A stretch of 46,465 nt of DNA from an uncultured Bacteroidota bacterium (GTDB lineage: Bacteria > Bacteroidota > Bacteroidia > UKL13-3): the NCBI GenBank assembly GCA_903927505.1, contig CAIYNF010000152.1:1-46465 (forward strand), in the 5' to 3' direction. The translations under genes and the position numbers were made by a program. The stretch's first letter is position 1, and each line of letters begins with the position of its first letter. Of this stretch, positions 17,668-26,917 are shown in pieces. Below the pieces are notes generated by a model, which was not told the DNA's origin, searched no databases, and worked only from the letters and a program-made list of their open reading frames with translations.

Positions 17668-18552
17668 TTATTTGAGTGCCATTCTGCTTTCCATTCTTTT
17701 TTCGCCATCTACAAAGAGACGCATATAATACAATGAGTCTGTGTATACGCTGGCATCAAAAGCATAGTTGATTGTTTTTCTACCGGGTGCTTCTGCAGGG
17801 TTTTTATACAATTCACGAACCAATACATTGTGGATGTTAAACATGCCAATTAAAATCTGTTTGGTTCGGCTAAAATTAAAACTATAATTACCGCCAACGC
17901 TAACTTTCATGGTACTTGCAGGTGCGTAATAATTTCTTCTGTAATCGTTTCTTTTGGGTGGAGGAGGCATTTTTTGATGGGTTAATTTGGCCACCATGGT
18001 TTGTAACTTTCGCACAGCGGTGGTGTCAAACCCATTGATATCTGTAATTGGATAGCCGGCCGCAACGCACCAAACTGCATTTTGCGCTTCGGCATTAAAA
18101 AGTTTTTCTTGTGCTATTAAATTGCTCAATTCCAATAAAGCAGGTTTGGCATCCTTGCCCAAGGTATAATACACCGGCGCTTCTCCTGGCGCATGGTCGC
18201 TGGGCTCTGTGCACATGGCATAGGCTGCAATTTTTTTGTTTTCGTTTGGCAAAAGCTCCACAAACATGTTTTCTGTGAGCACTAAATTTTGGTAAATAGA
18301 GTCGTTAGGACAAACCTGCATGCCTACTGGAATTTTAATTTGCAGTTTGTTGTTGCCATTGTTTTTGAGGTGCAGCAATAAGCATTTGTTGTAATGGGAA
18401 AAACCTTTGTTGTTTTCCATTTTACAAGTAATTAAATTTTGCTTTACAGCATCTTTTAAAAGTAGGGTAGATTCGGAGTTGTTAATCAATCCAAATCCCA
18501 TGCTTACAAGCATACCAGCGAGCAGCAAAAAGGCAAGGGTTTTAGTTTTCAT
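17668..18552 (-). CDS. Exported protein of unknown function
   Basis: 294 aa with signal-peptide-like N-terminus; no family recognised. Confidence 0.6.
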   Translation of the reverse strand: MKTKTLAFLLLAGMLVSMGFGLINNSESTLLLKDAVKQNLITCKMENNKGFSHYNKCLLLHLKNNGNNKLQIKIPVGMQVCPNDSIYQNLVLTENMFVELLPNENKKIAAYAMCTEPSDHAPGEAPVYYTLGKDAKPALLELSNLIAQEKLFNAEAQNAVWCVAAGYPITDINGFDTTAVRKLQTMVAKLTHQKMPPPPKRNDYRRNYYAPASTMKVSVGGNYSFNFSRTKQILIGMFNIHNVLVRELYKNPAEAPGRKTINYAFDASVYTDSLYYMRLFVDGEKRMESRMALK

Positions 18553-18712
18553 ACAAGGCTAACGCGCATCTTCTTTGGCATATTGCCTTTGGTTGAAATC
18601 TTTACAATATAAAGCAATGGAATTCTTTTTAGCTCAAGTTCTTCTATGTTTTTACCGAGCCAATCAGTTTGAATTGGAAATTCAGTTCTGGTAAAAATTC
18701 AATAATTAAAAC

Positions 18713-19603
18713 TTATTTTATTATTAGCTTTTCCGTATAACTGCCGTTAATTTCTTTTAAAAAATAGATACCTGTTGTCAAATTAAGTGGCAACAAAGAA
18801 TACTTTGTTAGCAGATTTGAAACGGTAAATTGCGTGAGTGTCCTCCCGCATGGGTCAAGTAATACAAAGTTGTATTCCTTTTCGTCCGCAGCGTTTGAAA
18901 AAACAAAATTAATTTCATCTGTTGCGGGGTTTGGGTAAACCAGCAATTGCCTGTCTGATATTTGCTCCTTCATGCCTGTGGCATTTACTATCCAAGAACT
19001 TCCTCCACTGATTTGATTTGTATCACAGGTGTTTAGGGTGCCTAATTGCCATAGGCCAGGGATATTGTCAATTTCGTAATTTTTTTGATATTCCATTGTT
19101 TTATTGGGGTCGGAAATCCAAGAGTTAACGTAAATAAATGTTTTGCCATTGTCTTTTGAATACCTTCTAAAATAGTGACGACTAACATTGTCAATTGGGT
19201 ATACGAAACAGTGTATAACACCCATTAGCTGGACCCCGCCATAAACAATAAGGTTAAAACTCGTTGGGTTTGTGTACATTTTGTATTGTGCATCAAAAGC
19301 GGCTAGTTTAAAAATTCTTGCAGGCTTTCCTGGAATGAAGCTATCTAAAACCAATTTGCTTTCTGTATTTCTTCCCATAATGGTAAATGTATCTATACCA
19401 TTATAGGCAATGCTAATTATTTTATAGCCAATAATAGTGGTGTCTAACAAGGGCTGCCAAGATATTTTAGTATAGGGTCTATTGTTTACCTTTACTTTAA
19501 TTATGCCACAAAAGGTAGGATATTTTAGGCCTTTGTTTTGGGCAAAAATTAATTGTGTGTTTGCAAGCAGTAAAAATAAAAAACAATAAATGAGCTTTTG
19601 CAT
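18713..19603 (-). CDS. Secreted protein with C-terminal type IX secretion (Por) sorting domain
   Basis: Signal peptide and C-terminal LLVYPNPATDEINFVF...GRTLTQFTVSN...LTTGIYFLKEINGSYTEKLIIK. Confidence 0.85.
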   Translation of the reverse strand: MQKLIYCFLFLLLANTQLIFAQNKGLKYPTFCGIIKVKVNNRPYTKISWQPLLDTTIIGYKIISIAYNGIDTFTIMGRNTESKLVLDSFIPGKPARIFKLAAFDAQYKMYTNPTSFNLIVYGGVQLMGVIHCFVYPIDNVSRHYFRRYSKDNGKTFIYVNSWISDPNKTMEYQKNYEIDNIPGLWQLGTLNTCDTNQISGGSSWIVNATGMKEQISDRQLLVYPNPATDEINFVFSNAADEKEYNFVLLDPCGRTLTQFTVSNLLTKYSLLPLNLTTGIYFLKEINGSYTEKLIIK

Positions 19604-19926
19604 GGCATTGTTATTAGGAGGGTATTAATTCAAAGGATTCAACTTATTAGCGGTGTTTTTACGCTAGAATCATTTGTAAGCATATCGAAGGTAGATAAAT
19701 TTCTCCTCATTTTTTCAGGAAAATACTTGGCTAGTTTGCGGTATCCCTTTGAAAGCAAGCATGCTAAGCCTTCACCTGTTGTTGGAGCGCTTTTTACTTT
19801 CAGCGTTTTAAATGAAAATATTTATCCAATAGGCCTTTCTGCCTAAAAGCCCTGCTAGATTGCGTTTTCAGGTATTGGTCAAAGTCTGGGTGGTCAGTTT
19901 CACCGGAATATCCAAACTTGATATAC

Positions 19927-20271
19927 TTATCCCAATCCCCTTATCAACGCAAACAACATTTTAGAAAGTTCTTCGGCATGCAAATAGAATTCTTGGTACG
20001 TGGGTTTTTCGAGGCTGTTTAAAGTTTGAAGTAAGTCTAAAATAGCTACAGTTTCAAAAACTGAACCCCGCGCTATAACATAGAAATTGCGTTTATCTGG
20101 CTTTGTAAATCTGCCAGACCCCTCCGCAATATTGAGCACAATGCTCATAGATGCGCGCTTTAGCTGGTCTCTTTCGGAAGAACTTAGTGTTGTTTGTTCA
20201 AGATAAGATGCAATTTTTAAATGGAATAGTTTTGCCTTTTGGTAAACTTCCAACTTTTCAAAATCAAACAT
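19927..20271 (-). CDS. Four-helix-bundle protein (23S rRNA intervening-sequence protein family)
   Basis: FEKLEVYQKAKLFHLKIASYLEQ...SERDQLKRASMSIVLNIAEGSGR...RNFYVIARGSVFETVAILDL, typical family signature. Confidence 0.9.
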   Translation of the reverse strand: MFDFEKLEVYQKAKLFHLKIASYLEQTTLSSSERDQLKRASMSIVLNIAEGSGRFTKPDKRNFYVIARGSVFETVAILDLLQTLNSLEKPTYQEFYLHAEELSKMLFALIRGLG

Positions 20272-20456
20272 TAATTAAAAGAATTTAAAGCAAGAGATCC
20301 CTTTGATTCTTGCCAACTACTCAGAATTTAAGAATGGTTTATTCTAAAATTCTCATCAGTCTTAAAATAAGACCGCTTAATCAGTTTGAGTTGGAGTGCG
20401 TTTTGAGAATTTCTTTTTCTCAAATAATTAACTCAATTCTGAATCCTCCATTAACT

Positions 20457-20782
20457 AGAAACCTTTTAGTTTGAGTTTGGAGTATTCGTCTTTCGCTGTT
20501 GCTCAAGATAATTATTCTATACTGATTCCAATTATTTTTAATAAATCAAAATCTTACAAACCAGAAACCTTTTAGTTTGAGTTTGAGTGTGAGTTTTGAG
20601 GGACAAAATCAGTTTGGAGTATTCGTCTTTCGCTGTTGCTCAAGATAATTATTCTTTAATGGTTTCAATTATTTTTAATAAAACAAAATCACACAAACAA
20701 GAAACTTTTTAGTTTGAGTTTGAGTGTGAGTTTTGAGGGACAAAATCAGTTTGAAGTATTCGTCTTTCGCTGTTGCTCAAGA
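20457..20782. repeat. Tandem repeat array, about 2.4 units of 137-bp period; first unit carries a 31-bp internal deletion
   Basis: Core TATTCGTCTTTCGCTGTTGCTCAAGA recurs with TTCGTC at 20485, 20622 and 20759 (exactly 137 bp apart); AGAAAC(C/T)TTTTAGTTTGAGTTT at 20457, 20563 and 20700. Confidence 0.9.
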
Positions 20783-20804
20783 CTCACACTCCAAACTGAT
20801 TTTG

Positions 20805-21168
20805 TGGAGCTGCAGGGATTCGAACCCTGGTCCGGAAGTGCAATAAACGTGCTTTCTACGGGTTTAGCGCGACATTGTATTCGGGTATAACAGCTTGCCT
20901 CGCTTAGCAATTATACCTATATCCACTGAATACGTTTATAAGCCCATGGCTTACCTACAAACGCCCCTATCAAATGACGGTTCTAATGGATATGCGATAA
21001 GAGATACACATCCGAACCGAAGGCATCGCGTAATCGTCCTGATTAGGCAGCCATTGCGAATTGAGTTTCGCCAACTATAGTTTTGGAAATTGAGATTATA
21101 GTGCCAACTGTCCAATGCACTACCTGCTTACACGTCAACCAATCACCCCGTCAATACCGGTCAGCCCC
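20805..21168 (-). ncRNA. ssrA: Transfer-messenger RNA (tmRNA), tag peptide GETQFAMAA
   Basis: Minus strand 5' GGGGCTGACCGGTATTGACGGGG..., 3' GGTCCAGGGTTCGAATCCCTGCAGCTCCA; acceptor GGGGCUG pairs with CAGCUCC. Tag ORF at 21043-21072 is GGC GAA ACT CAA TTC GCA ATG GCT GCC TAA, preceded by UAGUU. Confidence 0.95.
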
Positions 21169-21187
21169 AGAAATAAAGAACACAGTG

Positions 21188-21195
21188 CAAAGATA
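21188..21195 (-). promoter_or_regulatory. Candidate Bacteroidota -7 box for ssrA
   Basis: Minus strand TATCTTTG, about 20 nt upstream of the tmRNA 5' end; -33 element not convincing. Confidence 0.45.
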
Positions 21196-21682
21196 CATAT
21201 TTCTCTTCTATGTTTTTACTTTATATATTCTGAAATCCTTTTCTGAGTTCTCATAAATTTATGCATTTGGGTGGCATTACTTCTCCTTGTATAATAGGGT
21301 GATTACTTTTTTTTGTCTTTTTTTTTATTCGTTTTATAATCACAAGTTATTTTAGTGAAAATTGAATCGGTTTGTGATGCGTAATTAATTATAGGGCAAC
21401 AATTTCTTAACAAACATTTTCAATATTTTCATTATGCGTTGATTACCAATTAAATTGTCTTGAGGGCTAATAGAACAGTTAATTTAAAGCTTGCCTATTA
21501 ATAATAAAGACAACATTTAATTACAATTCTTTAACATCGGTTTGGGTTTAATAAATGAAATTTGTCAATTAATAAGCTTAGAAAATTCAGTCTTCTTCTT
21601 ATTATTTTAATAAACTATTTCTTCATTATTAGTTGCAAAATTTATTGTGGCTGATGTGGCGAAGCTATAATCTTTTTTAATT

Positions 21683-22429
21683 ATGTATAAAAAAAATGGT
21701 GCATTTTTATTTGCCATATTCTTCTGTCTAATAGCCCTTCAAGGCTGTTTTGGCAATAGAAAAATTAGCAGTTTTAAGAATTTAAATAGCAGTGGTTACT
21801 CTAATGTGGCACCTTACCAAGATTCAAGTGTCTTTGAAATTGGCGATATCATTCAAATTCAGGCATTTAATTTAGATGATCAAACGATGTTGTTAATTAA
21901 TTCCCAGAATACAAATGGCACATATAAATTGGATGAAGGTGGTATAGTTCAATTTCCGATTTTGGGAGCAATTAAGGTTTTGGGTTTAAATAAATTTCAG
22001 GTTAGGGAAATAATTGAAAATGGATTAATCGAAAAAAAAATCGGCCTTAACCCTATGGTATCAGTTAAAATCACCAATTTTCACATTACTATTTTGGGTG
22101 AAGTAAATAAACCTGGAGTAATAATTTGTCCAGAAGAGGGGGTTACCATTACAGAAGCAATTGGATATGCAGGAGATTTAACTGTGTATGCTAAAAGAAA
22201 CAATATATTATTGATTAGGGAAAAGGGGAATAAAAGAAATCATTTAAGGTTTAGTTTAAATGATTCAAATTTATTTGAACCATCAATTTATCATTTAAAA
22301 AACCGTGATATAATTTATATCGAGTCAAATGCGGCAAGAGCATTTAATTCTAGTCAAAGCAGGTCGATTTTAGGATTTACCACCGGAATTTTATCTTTAT
22401 TTATCCTCATAACAAGCTTAAATAAGTAA
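21683..22429 (+). CDS. Polysaccharide export outer-membrane lipoprotein (Wza-like OPX)
   Basis: Lipobox-like ALQGC; FEIGDIIQIQAFNLDD, GGIVQFPILGAIKVLGLNKFQVREIIENGL, ITILGEVNKPGVI (SLBB-like). Confidence 0.9.
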   Translation: MYKKNGAFLFAIFFCLIALQGCFGNRKISSFKNLNSSGYSNVAPYQDSSVFEIGDIIQIQAFNLDDQTMLLINSQNTNGTYKLDEGGIVQFPILGAIKVLGLNKFQVREIIENGLIEKKIGLNPMVSVKITNFHITILGEVNKPGVIICPEEGVTITEAIGYAGDLTVYAKRNNILLIREKGNKRNHLRFSLNDSNLFEPSIYHLKNRDIIYIESNAARAFNSSQSRSILGFTTGILSLFILITSLNK

Positions 22430-22434
22430 AAATA

Positions 22435-24804
22435 ATGCAAACAGTCAACAAGGACCCTTTTGAAGATAATCGTTCAGGAAATATTCTAAATTCATTAGGA
22501 TATAAACTAATTCCCTATTGGCCAATTTTTATAATTGCATGCATTATTAGTGTCTTATTGGCGTGGTATTTTATTAAACTTCAAACACCAATTTTTGAGG
22601 CAAATGCACAATTATTACTAAAAGGAAGTGAAACAGAAAAATTGGATACAAAGGTTTTTGAGGATTTGGTTCAAACAGACGGAAACAAGATTATTGAAAA
22701 TGAAATTGAGTTAATTAGGTCAAGTAAGGTTTTAGAGTTGGTTGTTAAAGAAATGAATTTATATACACCCGTATTTTTTAAAGGAAAATTCAGGGATATT
22801 TTAATTTTTAATAATAATCCAATAAGCATAATAGCCCAAAATCCTGATTCAATAAAGGATATAGCGCAAGAATTTCCAATTAGTTATACAAAAAACAAGA
22901 ACAGCATTATTGTATTTAATAACAAATATCCACTTGATTCTTTTGTAATAACTCCTTATGGTAAATTTAAATTTATAATAAATAATAAAACAGAAACAAT
23001 CACTGGTGATGGTCGATTGTTTTTTAAAATTCATTCAGTAAAAAATATTTCCAACCAATTGTTTTCTAATTTTAAGGCGACACCAAATTCTAAACAAGCC
23101 ACTATCATTAATTTAAAATTTAGCGATCCAGCTCCAATACGTGCTGAAAAAATATTAAATGAAATAATTCAGACATACAATAAAATTGGCATTGAAAATA
23201 AGAATCAAAAGGCAACAAATACCTTAAAGTTTTTAGAAAACAGAATAAAGTTAATTAGTAATGAGTTAAAAATAATTGAGGATGAATTAGAAAATTATAA
23301 ATCATCTATAGGGATAACTGATATTTCGAGTGCAGGAACAGCCTATTTGGCAAATTCGAGTATTTATAACCAAAAAGCTACTGAGATTTTGGTTCAAAAA
23401 GAAATCCTTGCAACAATTGAAAATTATATCAGAATGAAAGGTGCAGAAGAAATAGTTGTGCCAGCTACATTAGAAATTTCAGACCCAATTCTATCAAATT
23501 TATTGTCCAATTTATTAGTACTGCAACAATCTGAAACCCAATTGCAAATTAGGGCAGGAAAGAATGCCCCTTCACTTCAAGTTATAAGAAACCAAATTGT
23601 TAAAACAAAAAATAACATAAATGAAGTTATTAAATCTATAAGAGGAAATTTATTAGTCAAAGAAATTAATTTAAACCAAAAACTAGCAGAGGTTAAAATT
23701 GATTTGTTTAAGTTACCTGCAATTGAGCGTAAATTATTAGAATTAAGCAGGCAACAAACTATAAAAAACAATATTTATACTTTTTTATTACAAACAAGAG
23801 AAGAAAGTGAATTGTCTTTTGCTGCTACTGTTTCTGATGGTATAGTATTAGATAACGCTCATGCAGGTATTTTGCCAATTAAGCCCATACCATTAAATAT
23901 TTATTTAATAGCTATCACATTAGGAATAGGAGTAGTGCTATTTTATATTTTTATTAAAGAAGAATTGTCTAATAAAGTTATTTTTAGGTCTCAAATTGAA
24001 AATGAAACATTGGCGGAAATATTAGTGGAAATTATTTTTAGTCCAAGCGCTAATCCTATTGTAATTCGAGAAGGTGAACGCACCATTATAGCAGAGCAGT
24101 ACAGGGAAATGCGAACTGCTGTCCAAAACAAAATGAGAAAAATTGATGGATGTAAAACAATTTTGGTTACGTCTTCAATATCAGGTGAAGGAAAGAGTTT
24201 TATTTCCTTGAATTTAGCTAGTAGTTTCGCATTAACAGGAGCCAAAGTTGCATTGGTGGAACTAGATTTACGCAAACCTAAAATTAGTAGTTTGCTTGGA
24301 ACTTCAAATGATATTGGGATTTCAAATTATTTGTCAGGCAAAGTAAATGCTGATGATATTATAATTCCGGTTTCGAATTACGAGAATTTATTCTTAATAC
24401 CTTCTGGATATATTCCTCCAAATCCAGCAGAATTAATTCTTAATGGTAGATTAAATCAACTTTTTGATGATTTGAAATTGAATTTTGATTTTATATTAAT
24501 TGATTCACCTCCTGTAGGCTTGGTAACTGATGCCAAATTATTAGATGTATATGCAGACCTATGCATTTATGTAATAAGGCATGACCATACACCTAAATTT
24601 TATCTGAAAATGATCCAAAAGCTATATAGCCAAAATGATTTAAGAAATATAAATATCGTTTTTAATGGGTTAAAAAACAGGGGTGTTTCATTGTATAATA
24701 ATGGATATGGCTATGGCTATGGATATGGCTATGGTTACGGATATGGAAATGGATATGGGTATGGCGAAAATTCTTATACCACTAGAAATAATAATAAAAA
24801 ATAA
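22435..24804 (+). CDS. Wzc-like polysaccharide co-polymerase with bacterial tyrosine kinase domain and Tyr-Gly repeat tail
   Basis: Wzz domain with TMs; kinase ILVTSSISGEGKSFISLNLASSFALTGAKVALVELDLRKPKIS, FDFILIDSPPVGLVTDA; C-terminus YGYGYGYGYGYGYGYGNGYGYGENSY. Confidence 0.95.
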   Translation: MQTVNKDPFEDNRSGNILNSLGYKLIPYWPIFIIACIISVLLAWYFIKLQTPIFEANAQLLLKGSETEKLDTKVFEDLVQTDGNKIIENEIELIRSSKVLELVVKEMNLYTPVFFKGKFRDILIFNNNPISIIAQNPDSIKDIAQEFPISYTKNKNSIIVFNNKYPLDSFVITPYGKFKFIINNKTETITGDGRLFFKIHSVKNISNQLFSNFKATPNSKQATIINLKFSDPAPIRAEKILNEIIQTYNKIGIENKNQKATNTLKFLENRIKLISNELKIIEDELENYKSSIGITDISSAGTAYLANSSIYNQKATEILVQKEILATIENYIRMKGAEEIVVPATLEISDPILSNLLSNLLVLQQSETQLQIRAGKNAPSLQVIRNQIVKTKNNINEVIKSIRGNLLVKEINLNQKLAEVKIDLFKLPAIERKLLELSRQQTIKNNIYTFLLQTREESELSFAATVSDGIVLDNAHAGILPIKPIPLNIYLIAITLGIGVVLFYIFIKEELSNKVIFRSQIENETLAEILVEIIFSPSANPIVIREGERTIIAEQYREMRTAVQNKMRKIDGCKTILVTSSISGEGKSFISLNLASSFALTGAKVALVELDLRKPKISSLLGTSNDIGISNYLSGKVNADDIIIPVSNYENLFLIPSGYIPPNPAELILNGRLNQLFDDLKLNFDFILIDSPPVGLVTDAKLLDVYADLCIYVIRHDHTPKFYLKMIQKLYSQNDLRNINIVFNGLKNRGVSLYNNGYGYGYGYGYGYGYGNGYGYGENSYTTRNNNKK
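24703..24765 (+). repeat. Degenerate hexanucleotide (GGNTAY) coding microsatellite in the wzc-like gene
   Basis: GGATATGGCTATGGCTATGGATATGGCTATGGTTACGGATATGGAAATGGATATGGGTATGGC, period 6, in frame. Confidence 0.9.
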
Positions 24805-24813
24805 AATTCTGGT

Positions 24814-25653
24814 ATGGAAAAAAAACATTGGATAATTAACTCAGATAATTATTGGTTTAAATTTAAGTTTACAGAGGCTTGGGAATATAGAGATTTATTC
24901 ATTTTATTAATAAAAAGAGATTTTGTTGCATTTTATAAGCAAACTGTATTAGGGCCATTGTGGTTTTTTATACAACCAATTATTACAATGGTAGTGTTTG
25001 TTTTTGTTTTTGGAAAGGTAGGGGCTTTTTCAACTGATGGATTACCTAAACCCCTTTTTTACTTGCCTGGAATTATTTGTTGGAATTATTTTTCAGAATG
25101 TATTATTAAAAATGCATCTGTTTTTAGGGATAATTCAAATTTGTTTAGCAAAGTATATTTCCCTCGAATTATTTTTCCGTTCAGTATTGTTTTTTCTAGT
25201 ATGATAAGGTTCTTTATACAACTTTTATTGTTTATTTTGATATTGTTTTATTATTATTTTAAAGGTTTTGAAATTCAATTAAATTATACCTTGCTATTAT
25301 TTCCTTATTTACTCATTTTATTAGCTGCTTTAGGTCAAGGTTTGGGATTAATAATATCCTCACTGACCACAAAATATAGAGATTTAAGTTTGCTTGTAAA
25401 TTTTGGAATTCAATTACTCATGTTTGCTACCACTGTAGTTTATCCTTTATCTGCAGCTCCTGAAAGGTATAAAACCATTATAGCATTAAATCCTATTACA
25501 AGTATTTTGGAGGCTTTTAGATATGCATTTTTAGGGCACGGCGATTTTTCTATCATAATTCTTTTAAGAGCTACTTTAATAACCGCTATTGTGTTTTTTT
25601 CTGGTTTGATTTTATTTCATAAAGTTGAAAAAAACTTCATTGATACTGTATAA
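24814..25653 (+). CDS. ABC-2 type polysaccharide export permease (Wzm-like)
   Basis: FILLIKRDFVAFYKQTVLGPLWFFIQPIITMVVFVFVFGKVG, six-TM architecture, followed by Wzt-like ATPase. Confidence 0.92.
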   Translation: MEKKHWIINSDNYWFKFKFTEAWEYRDLFILLIKRDFVAFYKQTVLGPLWFFIQPIITMVVFVFVFGKVGAFSTDGLPKPLFYLPGIICWNYFSECIIKNASVFRDNSNLFSKVYFPRIIFPFSIVFSSMIRFFIQLLLFILILFYYYFKGFEIQLNYTLLLFPYLLILLAALGQGLGLIISSLTTKYRDLSLLVNFGIQLLMFATTVVYPLSAAPERYKTIIALNPITSILEAFRYAFLGHGDFSIIILLRATLITAIVFFSGLILFHKVEKNFIDTV

Positions 25654-25655
25654 TC

Positions 25656-26912
25656 ATGTCTGAATTTTCAATTAAAGCAAATAATATCTCAAAAGCATAT
25701 AGAAAAGGGGCTATAGGAAGTGGCACTTTATCAAGGGATATTGAACAAAGACTTTCGTTTATATTTAAAGAAAAGCTGGAGAAAGAAGTTATAAAAATTG
25801 AGCAAAACCAATTGAATTGGAGTTTAAAGGATGTGAATTTTGAAATCCAAGAAGGAGAAACAGTTGGTATAATTGGCAAAAATGGGGCTGGTAAAAGCAC
25901 ATTGTTAAAAATTTTAAGTAAGGTTACAACCCCAACAAAGGGAATTATGGAAGGTTACGGGCGGGTTGCCAGTTTATTGGAGGTTGGAACTGGATTTCAT
26001 CCAGAATTAAGTGGACGCGAAAATATTTTTCTTAATGGTTCGATTCTTGGAATGAAAAAAAAAGAAATTCAACAGAATTTTGATGAGATTGTTGATTTTA
26101 GTGGAGTTGAATCTTATCTTGATACACCAGTTAAAAGATACTCTTCTGGCATGTATGTGAGATTGGCCTTTGCTGTTGCAGCCCATTTGCAATCGGAAAT
26201 TTTAATTATAGATGAGGTTTTAGCTGTTGGTGATGCTGAATTTCAAAAAAAGTGTTTAAATAAAATGGGGGCTATTAGCAAAAATCAAGGTAGAACGGTT
26301 GTTTTTGTAAGTCATAACATGCAGTCTATCCAAACCCTTTGTAGTAAAACAATTTTTTTAGAACAGGGAGAGTTAGCAGGTTTCGGAAAAACCTCCGATA
26401 TGATACAAAATTATTTAAATAGGAATCTTGTTTTTAAACATGTTTCAGAAAGAATAGATAGAAAAGGGGATGGCCGAGTTAAAGTTGTTGATCTTGTTTT
26501 TATTGATGCAAAAAGCAATAAAATTACGAACAATTTTTATGCAGGAATGAATCTTATTATTGATTTAAAATTATCATCCTATCAATTTAATTTAAAATCA
26601 AATCTTGAAATTTCATTGGGAATTAATGATCAATTTGGTACACGATTAACATTAATAAGTAACAAGGTTTCTGGTCAAACCATAAGCCCTTTGGAAGATG
26701 GCGTTTGGACCCAAAAAATTGCCATTTATAATTTGCCATTTGCGATGGGTAATTATTCAATAACGCTGTTTATAGCCTCTGGAGGAGTAATTCATGATTG
26801 GATTACAGAGGCAATGCCTATTTCAATAGAAAGTGATAGATTTTTTGGAGAGCTTGCCCAAACATTACCCAATGGCCAAGGGAGTTTCTATTTAAATTTC
26901 ACCTACTTGTAA
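25656..26912 (+). CDS. Polysaccharide ABC transporter ATP-binding protein with Wzt-like C-terminal domain
   Basis: GIIGKNGAGKSTLLKILSKV, RVASLLEVGTGFHPELSGRENIFLNGSILGM, YSSGMYVRLAFAVAAHLQSEILIIDEVLAVGD; about 150 aa C-terminal extension. Confidence 0.94.
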   Translation: MSEFSIKANNISKAYRKGAIGSGTLSRDIEQRLSFIFKEKLEKEVIKIEQNQLNWSLKDVNFEIQEGETVGIIGKNGAGKSTLLKILSKVTTPTKGIMEGYGRVASLLEVGTGFHPELSGRENIFLNGSILGMKKKEIQQNFDEIVDFSGVESYLDTPVKRYSSGMYVRLAFAVAAHLQSEILIIDEVLAVGDAEFQKKCLNKMGAISKNQGRTVVFVSHNMQSIQTLCSKTIFLEQGELAGFGKTSDMIQNYLNRNLVFKHVSERIDRKGDGRVKVVDLVFIDAKSNKITNNFYAGMNLIIDLKLSSYQFNLKSNLEISLGINDQFGTRLTLISNKVSGQTISPLEDGVWTQKIAIYNLPFAMGNYSITLFIASGGVIHDWITEAMPISIESDRFFGELAQTLPNGQGSFYLNFTYL

Positions 26913-26917
26913 AGTAT

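Noticed and set aside
19598-19846. 82 aa plus-strand ORF between the T9SS protein gene and the four-helix-bundle gene
   Set aside because: No recognisable motif or operon context; low-support chance ORF.
20457-20782. CRISPR array
   Set aside because: Units are contiguous 137-bp repeats with no short-repeat/unique-spacer pattern and no cas genes nearby.
20895-21080. 61 aa ORF on the plus strand
   Set aside because: Antisense to the tmRNA gene; the structured RNA explains the sequence.
25637-25900. Minus-strand ORF spanning the wzm/wzt junction
   Set aside because: Antisense to a well-supported ABC ATPase gene including its Walker A region; no independent support.
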